Positions 32,776-42,523 of a stretch of 64,000 nt of DNA are shown piece by piece. Position 1 is the stretch's first letter. Every line of letters starts with the position of its first letter. The notes below the pieces were generated by a model. It worked only from the letters and a program-made list of their open reading frames with translations. It made no database searches and was not told where the DNA came from. The position numbers and the translations under genes are program-made. The DNA comes from Haematobia irritans (taxonomy: Eukaryota; Arthropoda; Insecta; Diptera; Muscidae): assembly GCF_050003625.1 (NCBI RefSeq), contig NC_134397.1:220410537-220474536 (forward strand), in the 5' to 3' direction.

Positions 32776-34401
32776 CAGAAGTTTCGACATGACCTCAGTA
32801 TCGAGACTAAGACGAAAGTTCAATGGAATATAAGATCTCAAATATATTTTATTTTAATCAATTTCAAAACGTACACACTGAAAACAGCATGCCCAATTAC
32901 AAGGCTTTTGTCTTTACACTAATGATTTTGGTGTTGATTCCGAGCAAAAAAAGCGCAGAATTGAAATAAGCATACTTTTAAGACACGCTTCTCTTTAAAT
33001 TTGAATTTTGCGTACTTGATTCCATTAGAAAAATTTAATTTACACGTTTGTTTTTCAACTTCTTTCTTCATGTGCTACCAACATCCTTTAAAAATGATTT
33101 AACAACAACTTTAATTTTCAAATTCCGTCTTGACTTTAAGTAGAAATTATGCCATGTTTCAAGTAAAAACGTCCAAAAACTTTTTGTAAAAAGCATTGGA
33201 GTCGGACCTGAGGGGAAAATAACACTGAAAGAACAGTGTTCTTTTCCCCGGAACGAAATTTTCGATTGTCGAAAATTTTTCAATCGTTGCAATGCTTGTC
33301 ATAAGTTCAGGTTTATTTGCTCTTCTAGAAAATATGTAGAGGAATTTCGTTTGCTTAAAATTTCGCTCCAGAGGAAAGTAATTTTTCTTTAGGTGTGGGA
33401 TCATTTCGAATAGAGTTGTGGTTTTCTTTAAGTGTGCTACCTTCCTTACTTGGTTCATTTCATTTAATTTACTTTTAACTATCTATACTTATATGGCTAT
33501 AACTCGAATTCGGTCAATTCTTATCTATTTTGCATGATTACCTGTTGTTTTGTCTTTGTTGCTTTTTGATTTAAAAAGATAGCTTTTGCGCTCGGTGTTC
33601 TACACTTTACGACATTTAATCACTTACTGGTGACTGGTAAGCAAAACATTTTGTTCAATTTGTTTATTATGTATTCGTACTTATGGTACCCATGTTTGGT
33701 GTCTATTCATGATACAATTCATTGTGATTTATAAATTATTAATTAGTTTTTTTTTTTTCAACTTATTGGATAATTGGTGAGAGTAACACATACGGTTGAA
33801 AACAATATTTTATCAAATTTTTTGCGATGAGAATGGCATAAACTCTCTAGAGTCAAAGCCAAAGGGGTTAGGCAGTTTTCGTTAAAACGAAAAGCTTTTA
33901 GTAAACTACAACTAAAGAAAACATGTACTGAATTTTACTGTATATAGTTTTCTTTTTTCGTTATCTTGCTTTTGTGTAATAAAAACTAAATATTTTATGA
34001 GCTTGCAAAAAAATTGGGGCTTAAGAGGGTTAACATATCTTTGAATGATTACACTGTGCTCCAAAATATTATAGTCTCCAATGAAGAGCTTACTTAGATA
34101 TCTTTGATTAATAACCCTGCAAAAAAAATTTTAAGATTTTCCACAAATATTTCGTGGAATCCCTCACTAATTTTTTCCACTTCCAATGAAGTTCTTTTGC
34201 ACAAATCTTACAAAAAACAAACAATTTGGTCGTTTAATAAGGAAATCAAAATTTGGACCGTTATGTTCTACAAAAAAAGGGAAACCGATAAAAAAGTAAT
34301 AAAAAATATTTTTTTGTTTTCTTTCTTTATTTATCCACATCTGTTACTTCTGTTACATCTGTTACTTGTAATTAGTACTGTATACAAAAGTTATTAATAA
34401 C
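32776..34401. other. AT-rich stretch without recognised gene
   Basis: It contains a scrap of the TACACTGAAAA element family near 32873 (compare 36823-37456) and inverted fragments around 33240-33300. Short ORFs (for example 33159-33458, minus) match nothing I recognise. Confidence 0.4.
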
Positions 34402-35784
34402 AAGTATATACGGCCGCAAGTTCGGCCAAGCCGAAGCTTATGTACCCTCCACCATGGATTGCGTAGAAACTTCTACTGAAGACTGTCATCCAGAATCGAA
34501 TTACTTGGGTTGCGGTAACACTTGCCGATGGCAAGGTATCTTAAAACTTCCTAACACCGTAATATATACCACATAGTCCATACGTGGTATATATTAAACT
34601 AAAAAAGGCCTATTAAATACATATATAATTAAGTTTAAAGTTTCTATAGAAATAAAATTTTGACAACATTTTCTATAGAAGTAAAATTTGGAAAAAAATT
34701 TCTATAGAAATAAAATTTGGAAAAATTTTTCTATAGAAATAAAATTTTGACAAAATTTTCTATAGAAGTAAAATTTTGACAAAATTTTCTATAGAAATAA
34801 AATTTTGACAACATTTTCTATAGAAGTAAAATTTGGAAAAAAATTTTCTATAGAAATAAAATTTTGACAAAATTTTCTATAGAAATAAAATTTTGACAAA
34901 ATTTTCTACAGAAATAAAATTTTGACAACATTTTCTATAGAAATAAACTTTTGGTAAAATTTTCTATAGAAATAAAATTTTGGCAAAATTTTCTATAGAA
35001 ATAAAATTTTGACAATGTTTTCTATAAAAATAAAATTTTGGTAGATTATTTTTTGCTCGAGTGGCAACCATGATTATGAACCGATATGGACCAATTTTTG
35101 TGTGATTGGGGATCGGCTATATATAACTAAAGACCGATATGGACCAATTTTGTCATGGTTATTAGCGGCCTTATACTAACACCACCTTGCAAATTTCAAC
35201 CGGATCGGATGAATTTTGCTCCTCCAAGAGGCTCCGGAGATCAAATCTGGGGAACGGTTTATATGGGGGCTATATATAATTATGGACCGATATGGAGCAA
35301 TTCTTGCGTGTTTGTTAGAGACCACATTCTAACACCATGTTCCAAATTTCAACCGGATCGGATGAATTTTGCTCCTCCAAGAGGCTCCGGAGGACAAATC
35401 TGGGTATCGATTTATATGGGTGCTATATATAATTATGCACCGATATGGACCAATTCTTGCATGGTTGTTAGAGACCATATACTAACACCACGTACCAAAT
35501 TTCAACCGGATCGGATGAATTTTGCTCCTCTAAGAGGCTCCGGAGGTCAAATCTGGGGATCGGCTTATATGGGGGCTATATATAATTATGGACCGATATG
35601 GACTAATTCTTGCATGGTTGTTAGATACCACATACTCACAACACGTACCAAATTTCAACCGGATCGGATTAATTTTGCTCCTCCAAGAGGCTCCGGAGGT
35701 CAAATCTGGGGATCGGTTTATATGGGGGCTATATATAATTATGGTCCGATGTGAACCAATTTTTGCATGCTTAGAGCCCATATA
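34402..35784 (+). repeat. Family A element, copy 5, left part
   Basis: A full head (AAGTATATACGGCCGCAAG, TACCCTCCACCATGG), a 29-bp minisatellite, then 153-bp units whose shared position falls at 35258, 35411, 35564 and 35717 (exact 153-bp steps). Interrupted by the DD37E element; the remainder is at 41078-41404. Confidence 0.85.
34635..35045. repeat. 29-bp AT-rich minisatellite
   Basis: About 14 units containing TTTCTATAGAAATAAAATT. The step measured between neighbouring units was 29 bp (34759 to 34788). Confidence 0.8.
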
Positions 35785-35911
35785 AAGGGTGATACGGTCA
35801 AAATTTGGTCAAGGGAAAACGCGCGTAAATCGGTGAAATCGTTTATTTAAAAAATCAAATTAAATTTCTTTTTTAAGTTCAATTAGTATAAAATTCAGGA
35901 AAAATATTCAG

Positions 35912-36362
35912 TTAGGCTTTCGCTTTTCCAAATCCGAATTGCCGGGCCTCACGCTTGACACCTGCTATCAGATTTTGTACAGTCACCTTGTCCACCTTCT
36001 TCGCCGCAGAAAACCAGTTTGCCTTAAGCTGCTGCTCGTCCTTAGCAGTTTTTTTGGTCTTTTTTAGGTTCCGCTTGACAATAGCCCAGTCTTTCTCAAT
36101 TGGGCGGAGCTCTGGCGTGTTAGGAGGGTTCTTGTCCTTGGGAACCACCTGCACGTTGTTGGCGGCGTACCACTCCATGGCCTTTTTACCGTAATGGCAA
36201 GATGCCAAATCCGGCCAAAACAGTACGGAACAACTGTGTTTCTTCAGGAAAGGCAGCAGACGTTTATTCAAACACTCTTTCACGTACATTTCTTGGTTGA
36301 CAGTCCCGGAAGCTATGAAAATGCTGCTTTTCAAGCCACAGGCACAGATGGCTTGCCAAACC
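35912..36362 (-). pseudogene. DD37E transposase, C-terminal part
   Basis: From WQAICACGLKS on, it includes the second catalytic Asp (FWPDLASCHYG) and the catalytic Glu (RPIEKDW) with 37 residues between them, which defines the DD37E family first described from mosquitoes. This half is open to its stop. It is cut from its N-terminal half by the hAT element at the codon after LVW. Confidence 0.85.
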
Positions 36363-36822
36363 CAGGGATCCGGAGCGGAGCGTGGAGCGGAGCGGAGAAT
36401 GCCCTTTTTTAGCCGGAGCGGGAGCGGCATTTCTAAAATCCGGAGCGGAGCGGGAGCGTTGCGGTTTCCAAATGAAAAACCGCTCCGCTCCGAATAAAAT
36501 ATTACTTGAATGAAATGTGTAACTTTGAAATTACACTGTGTAGGTAATTTCAAATATAGATAGTACTTAGCGTAGTGTGAGTAAACGTTTAAAATGTACG
36601 ATATGTATTTTTGTACGTACGTACATTGGGGAAAACACAACGTGTTTTTTTAGTAATTATTTTCAAAAACGGCAAATGTCAAAATATATCTCTAGTATGT
36701 ATTGTAAAAGTAACAACAGTACTTTCGATAAATTTCATCCCGTATTACTACAAAGATGGTTGTAATGAACGTCAAATAAATGCAATTAAACGATCTTATT
36801 TATATTTAATTTTTTAGTTTTC

Positions 36823-37456
36823 TACACTGAAAAAAATATTGTCGTGAAGTCAAAGATTCCATGTCCTTAGAATAAGAATGCAAATTTTGCTTAACATGGA
36901 AGACGCATTTCTCTAAAATAAAGTTTTTTTCTTGTCCAAAAGGCAATAAACTTTTGAATGAAGTTGTACTGTCCTTATAATTAAGTGATTTTACTTAAAA
37001 ATGTGTATCATAACATGAAAGATAAAATTTTTGAGGTAAAGTCAACGTGACTTTAATAATTAAGAAAAATTCTTTAAAATTAATAAAATTGTCTTTAAAT
37101 TTGTTTCCTATTTGCATCTCAAAAAATCGTTAAAAAATAAGACATGTTTTTCAAGACGCTTTTTACTTGAAACATAGCATAATTTCTACTGGAAGTCTAG
37201 TCTTAATATGGAAAAAAAAATAACTCGTTAACTCGTTTTTAAAGGATTTTGATAACAACTGACGAAAAAAATCTAAAAAAATGAAAAATTAACATTTGCT
37301 TCCTAGAAGCAAGTACATAACCCCCAAATTTAAAAGAGAATTACGTCTTTAAAGTATCCTTACTTGTATTCTCCGCTTCTTTGGCTCGGAATTAATACCC
37401 AAACTGTTAAAGTAAAGACAAAATCTTTGGAACCGGGCATGCTTTTTTTCAGTGTA
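36823..37456. mobile_element. MITE with TACACTGAAAAAAA ends
   Basis: Inverted ends of 14 bp bound 634 bp of non-coding DNA. Portions of the interior recur at 39286-39545 and near 32873-32980. Confidence 0.65.
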
Positions 37457-37717
37457 AGGACATTCATATTTGCTTTACTATTGTACTATATCCTAGCATT
37501 CTCTTATTTCTGATATTAGTTCTCGAAAATTTAATTAAAATTATGGATAGTTTCAATTTTGGTTGAAAAATGTGCGCATATACATTTATTATACAATAAA
37601 GGGAAAAAAAGCGAAATTAGGTAACACTAGATCTGAGTAAGAATATTCGTAGGTATATCACGGACTGATGTCGATGGAGGTTGTTGCAAACATAAACATA
37701 CGCACACATTACAAATA

Positions 37718-39022
37718 AAGGGTGATTCTTTTGAGGTTAGGATTTTCATGCATTAGTATTTGACAGATCACGTGGGATTTCAGACATGGTGTCAAAGAGA
37801 AAGATGCTCAGTATGCTTTGACATTTCATCATGAATAGACTTACTAACGAGCAACGCTTGCAAATCATTGAATTTTATTACCAAAATCAGTGTTCGGTTC
37901 GAAATGTGTTTCGCGCTTTACGTCCGATTTATGGTCTACATAATCGACCAAGTGAGCAAACAATTAATGCGATTGTGACCAAGTTTCGCACTCAGTTTAC
38001 TTTATTGGACATTAAACCAACCACACGAATGCGTACAGTGCGTACAGAAGAGAATATTGCGTCTGTTTCTGAGAGTGTTGCTGAAGACCGTGAAATGTCG
38101 ATTCGTCGCCGTTCGCAGCAATTGGGTTTGTGTTATTCGACCACATGGAAGATTTTACGCAAAGATCTTGGTGTAAAACCGTATAAAATACAGCTCGTGC
38201 AAGAACTGAAGCCGAACGATCTGCCACAACGTCGAATTTTCAGTGAATGGGCCCTAGAAAAGTTGGCAGAAAATCCGCTTTTTTATCGACAAATTTTGTT
38301 CAGCGATGAGGCTCATTTCTGGTTGAATGGCTACGTAAATAAGCAAAATTGCCGCATTTGGAGTGAAGAGCAACCAGAAGCCGTTCAAGAACTGCCCATG
38401 CATCCCGAAAAATGCACTGTTTGGTGTGGTTTGTACGCTGGTGGAATCATTGGACCGTATTTTTTCAAAGATGCTGTTGGACGCAACGTTACGGTGAATG
38501 GCGATCGCTATCGTTCGATGCTAACAAACTTTTTGTTGCCAAAAATGGAAGAACTGAACTTGGTTGACATGTGGTTTCAACAAGATGGCGCTACATGCCA
38601 CACAGCTCGCGATTCTATGGCCATTTTGAGGGAAAACTTCGGAGAACAATTCATCTCAAGAAATGGACCGGTAAGTTGGCCACCAAGATCATGCGATTTG
38701 ACGCCTTTAGACTATTTTTTGTGGGGCTACGTCAAGTCTAAAGTCTACAGAAATAAGCCAGCAACTATTCCAGCTTTGGAAGACAACATTTCCGAAGAAA
38801 TTCGGGCTATTCCGGCCGAAATGCTCGAAAAAGTTGCCCAAAATTGGACTTTCCGAATGGACCACCTAAGACGCAGCCGCGGTCAACATTTAAATGAAAT
38901 TATCTTCAAAAAGTAAATGTCATGGACCAATCTAACGTTTCAAATAAAGAACCGATGAGATTTTGCAAATTTTATGCGTTTTTTTTTTTTTAAAGTTATC
39001 AAGCTCTTAACAAATCACCCTT
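37718..39022 (+). mobile_element. Full-length DD41D (rosa-like) mariner, 1305 bp
   Basis: TA lies on each side (37716-37717, 39023-39024). The ends share AAGGGTGATT as a perfect 10-bp inverted repeat, looser beyond. It contains one complete transposase ORF. An internally deleted relative lies at 50106-51075. Confidence 0.92.
37831..38916 (+). CDS. DD41D mariner transposase, intact
   Basis: 361 residues, no stop or frameshift. The N-terminal region (about 1-120) has helix-turn-helix character (NEQRLQIIEFYYQN; MSIRRRSQQLGLCYSTTWKI) for binding the terminal repeats. The catalytic Asp residues are D159 (FSDEAHFW), D252 (QQDGATCHT) and D294 (PLDYFLWG), with 41 residues between the last two. This spacing defines the DD41D group known from the rosa element of Ceratitis. 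The WPPRSCDLTPLD block replaces the usual YSPDLAPSD. The ATG lies about 110 bp inside the left end. Intact coding and recognisable ends make this copy potentially functional (inference). Confidence 0.93.
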   Translation: MNRLTNEQRLQIIEFYYQNQCSVRNVFRALRPIYGLHNRPSEQTINAIVTKFRTQFTLLDIKPTTRMRTVRTEENIASVSESVAEDREMSIRRRSQQLGLCYSTTWKILRKDLGVKPYKIQLVQELKPNDLPQRRIFSEWALEKLAENPLFYRQILFSDEAHFWLNGYVNKQNCRIWSEEQPEAVQELPMHPEKCTVWCGLYAGGIIGPYFFKDAVGRNVTVNGDRYRSMLTNFLLPKMEELNLVDMWFQQDGATCHTARDSMAILRENFGEQFISRNGPVSWPPRSCDLTPLDYFLWGYVKSKVYRNKPATIPALEDNISEEIRAIPAEMLEKVAQNWTFRMDHLRRSRGQHLNEIIFKK

Positions 39023-39116
39023 TATAACAAAACCTCTTCTCTACGTCTGTTGCAAAACAAAAAAAACTTTCGGAGAGTAGTTACTTCTACTCTGTGTATA
39101 GACTTTCAATTCCAAT

Positions 39117-39245
39117 CAGCGTTGCCGTTTTGGTCCGATCGGACCAAAATTGGTCCAAAAGATTTCCAATTTTTAAATTTGGTCCGATGGTCAGACCAAA
39201 CAGAATTTGGTCCATTTTGGTCCTATTTCATAAATTTGGTTTCTA
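39117..39245. repeat. TTTGGTCCGATCGGACCAAA-type palindromic repeat
   Basis: Repeated TTGGTCC/GGACCAA words form nested dyads. A related, oppositely oriented segment lies at 51300-51420. Confidence 0.5.
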
Positions 39246-39555
39246 TCACATATTAAATAGTAGATGGTGCACCGCAAAGAATATTGTCGGGAGTCCAAAT
39301 ATTTCACATGCTTAAAATACGAGTACTAATTTTGCTTAGAATAGAAGACGTATTTCTCTGAAAAAAAGTTTTTCCTTGTCTAAGTCTCTAAACTTTTCAA
39401 TGAAGTCTGTTTATCATTATAGCTAAATGATTCGAAATAAAAATGTGTATCCTAACATGAATGCAAATTTCGTTTTAATGAAGTCAAAATGGATTTAATA
39501 TTTCTGAAAAAATCTTCAAAATTAATAAAATGTTTCAACACATTGTTTTAAAGTC

Positions 39556-40170
39556 ATTATACCCTAAACCACATAGTGGTTAGGGTATAATAAGTTTGAT
39601 TTGCCAAAAAATGTGCCTACAAGAAATATTGATTTTAGACCCCATAAAATATATACCGATCGACTAAGAATCACCTCCTAGCGCTTGGTGTCCGTCTGTC
39701 CATGTATTTGTTGTTCACAGGATTTCGGTCGCAATTATTAACCGATTTTGATGAAATTTGGTACAGGGAGTTTTTTTGGGCACAAGGACGAACGTTATTG
39801 AATTTGGAAGAAATCGGATCAAATTTAGATATAGCTCCCATATATATGTATTGCCCGATTTCGACAAATGGGGTCACGTGGCACTTTGTTACTAACCGAT
39901 CGTCGTCAAATTTAGCACAAAATAATCTTCTGTATCACCCTTTAAGTCTGAAAATTTCATCGAAATCGGTTAAGATTTAGATATAGGTCCCATATATATG
40001 CATCGCCCGATTTTGCCAAATTAGGTCATAAAACCCTTATTTATCAACCGATCTTACTCAAAGTTGGCGAAATGTAATCTTCTATAGCACTAACTATATG
40101 TGCAAAAAATCATCGAAATCGGTTCAGATTTAGCTATAGCTCCCATATATGTACCGCCCGATTTTTCTAA
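39556..40170 (+). repeat. Family B element, copy 1
   Basis: It begins TATACCCTAAACCACATAGT, then GTCCGTCTGTCC, then array units. The shared AAATCGG position falls at 39815, 39967 and 40120 (steps of 152 and 153 bp). The core ATATGGGAGCTATA appears in reverse. It is truncated on the right, near the hAT end. Confidence 0.75.
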
Positions 40171-40356
40171 ATAAAATAAAACTCAATTGAACAAATAACA
40201 CAATGTTTGTACTATAATTTTCTCGAAGAGGAGCGGAGCGGAGCGGAGCGATTTTTTTTCTCGGAGCGGAGCGTGGAGCGGAGCGGTTTTTTTTTCTCCG
40301 GAGCGGGAGCGGAGCGGAGCGAGAAAAATGGACCGCTCCGGATCCCTGGCCAAACC

Positions 40357-40924
40357 AGATATTTCTTTGCGAACTTTGACTGTTTTATGTGCTTGAAAAT
40401 ATCTTCTACCTTTCCCCTTCCTTTTGCCGTATAAAACTCCTGTCCCGGAAGCTGCTTGTAGTCGGCTTTGACGTAGGTTTCGTCGTCCATTACCACGCAG
40501 TCAAACTTCGTCAGCATCGTCGTGTACAGCCTCCGGGATCGCGCTTTGGCCGTCGTATTTTGTTTATCATCGCGATTTGGAGTCACTACCTTCTTGTAAG
40601 TCGATAGTCCCGCTCGTTTTTTGGCTCGATGCACGGTTGTAGGCGATACACCCAGCTTATTTGCGGCATCTCGGAGAGAGAGGATAGGATTTCGCTTGAA
40701 ACTACCGGCAACTCTCTTTGTCGTCTCAGCGGCTTCCGGTTTTCGATTTCCCCCGATCCAGAATTCCTGGCTGTCGACAAACGTTCCCCAAACACTTTAA
40801 TTACATTTGTAACGGTTGATTTGGCAACTTTTAGCGATTTTGCCAGCTTTGCGTGCGAGTAGCTCGGATTTTCGCGATGCGCGAGCAAAATTTTGATACG
40901 CTGCTCTTCTTGCTTGGACGGCAT
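40357..40924 (-). pseudogene. DD37E transposase, N-terminal part
   Basis: It starts MPSKQEEQRIKILLAHREN with a paired helix-turn-helix region (YSHAKLAKSLKVAKSTVTNV). A one-base frameshift near 40735 moves the reading to the frame giving TTKRVAGSFKRNPILSLRDA, and on to the first catalytic Asp region (VVMDDETYVKADY) and KKYLVW, where the hAT element interrupts. Two lesions, frameshift and insertion, inactivate it. Confidence 0.85.
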
Positions 40925-41077
40925 TTTGACAACTGAAGAGTGAATTCCAAAATCAAAATAGGAGCAACATTCTACACATACACACCTTCAAAATGAAGGG
41001 TGTTCACGGTTTTTAAATGCAAAATTGAAAGAAATATGTCAAGTTTATATTGACCAAATTTTGACCGTATCACCCTT

Positions 41078-41404
41078 TACTAACACCATGTAACAAATTT
41101 CAACTGGATCGGATGAAATTTGCTTCTCTTTGAGTCTCCGCAAGCCAAATCGGGGGATCGGTTTATATGGGGGCTATATGTAATTATGGACCGATGTTGC
41201 CCATTTGCAATACCATCCGACCTACATCAATAACAACTACTTGTGCCAAGTTTCAAGTTGATAGCTTGTTTCGTTCGGAAGTTAGCGTGATTTCAACAGA
41301 CGGACGGACGGACGGACATGCTCAGATCAATAGAGCAATATTTCTATGTGTTACAAACAGAATGACAAAGTTAATACCCCCATCCTATGGTGGAGGGTAT
41401 AAAA
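41078..41404 (+). repeat. Family A element, copy 5, right end
   Basis: It resumes the interrupted unit (CTAACACCATGTAACAAATT), passes the core, the GACGGACGGACGGACGG microsatellite and TTACAAACAGAATGACAAAG, and ends at GGTGGAGGGTATAAAAA. The copy is otherwise full length. Confidence 0.8.
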
Positions 41405-42044
41405 ATATGTCACAACATTTAAAATATTAAAATTATTAGAAATAATAATAATAATATTTTTTATATTAAAATTAATAGAAATAATTATAATAATAATAAT
41501 AATAATAATATTTTTTTAGAAAAATAATAAACCATGTAACTAAAACTTCCAATTTCATCCCGCGGAGATTTTATTCGCGATCGAAGTTATTCTGAGAAAA
41601 ATTTGCAAATTATGAGAATTTTCAAAATCTCATGTCATATTGTGATCATATTACAAACATTTTGTATGATGTTCAGATACTTCGTGTACACTGGAGTTTG
41701 TGGCTGATTCCCATCAAAAAACGTGTCGCCAAAAAAGTAATAAAAATGTTCTTTTTGGATCCGGAAGTGGTGCAAAATTGACGCAGAAGCGATGAATTTA
41801 ACATGGGCTTGACATAGGACGGAAGTCCTCCATTTCAACAGCCGCTGCACTGAATTGCATCACTTTTGTAGGTGTTTTGGATGTAAATTTAAAAATTCTG
41901 TGATATTTTCTTTGACCTCAAATATTTTCAAAAATTCACAATTTTTTCAGATTGAATTTAGCATTTTTTCGACAAAATTTTTATGATTTGTACCATTTTA
42001 TGAATTCTTACTCTGTTTGTAATCTATTTGAAGCAAAACAAGTA
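41405..42044. other. Spacer with ATA/ATT microsatellite and MITE fragment
   Basis: AATAATAAT runs lie at 41440-41510. A partial GCCCAGC-type MITE lies at about 41715-42030 (GTCGCCAAAAAAGTAATAAA, GATCCGGAAGTGGTGCAAAA). No gene. Confidence 0.5.
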
Positions 42045-42518
42045 TATACAGCAATAAGTTCGGCCGGGCCGAATCTTAAATACCCACCACCATGAATCAA
42101 AAATTTCTTTGAAAATTTCAGGAGGGTTTGATGACTGATATTTTCCCAAGCAGATCCGTTCAACCAGTACGCTTCCCACAGATAAATCTAAAGATTTTAC
42201 CTATGGAGACTAGATCAGATTCTTAATTTATAAGAACCATTTTTTGTTTGAGTTTTAGAGGAATCTAAAACATCTCTTGTAAGCGTGGAAGAAAATGATG
42301 AAATAATACCTTTATTTGAAATCTAAAATCTGTAGAATTTCATCCCAATTATTTAAATGATTACGAGAAGTAAAATCTGGAAATTTTGCATTCAGTTTCA
42401 AGGAATTTTCATGATCAGTACGCCTTCTATACCCTCAATAAGTGAAATCGGTCTATATGGAGGCCTTACCAAATGGACCGATAAAACTAAATCATACGCC
42501 CATAGAAGAAATCATGAA
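42045..42518 (+). repeat. Family D element, copy 1, left part
   Basis: The head AAGTATATACAGCAATAAG, the TTCGGCCGGGCCGAA dyad and TACCCACCACCATGAA match the complete family D copy at 60165. Cut by the Transib insertion; the family D right end reappears at about 45690-45962. Confidence 0.72.
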
Positions 42519-42523
42519 CGGCG

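Larger units (their letters stand above)
36363..40348. mobile_element. hAT element with GC-rich CAGGGATCCGGAGCGG ends
   Basis: Perfect 16-bp inverted ends and the perfect 8-bp duplication GCCAAACC (36355-36362, 40349-40356) within the DD37E coding sequence. Tandem GGAGC units run inward from both ends, strikingly GC-rich against the surroundings. No hAT transposase remains. The inside is occupied by a MITE, an intact mariner and a family B fragment. Confidence 0.92.
35785..41077 (-). mobile_element. DD37E Tc1/mariner-type element split by a hAT element
   Basis: The terminal inverted repeats match for 28 bp, starting AAGGGTGATACGGTCAAAAT, with TA on each side (35783-35784, 41078-41079). The target is a family A unit (CATATA|CTAACACC). 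Without the 3986-bp hAT insertion it is about 1.3 kb, normal for the superfamily. Confidence 0.9.

Noticed and set aside
33159..33458. 99-codon minus-strand ORF
   Set aside because: No recognisable domain, overlapping another ORF in a second frame, in AT-rich repeat-like DNA.
35155..35754. 199-codon ORF
   Set aside because: Same cause as the 3428-4102 ORF: in-phase 153-bp units.
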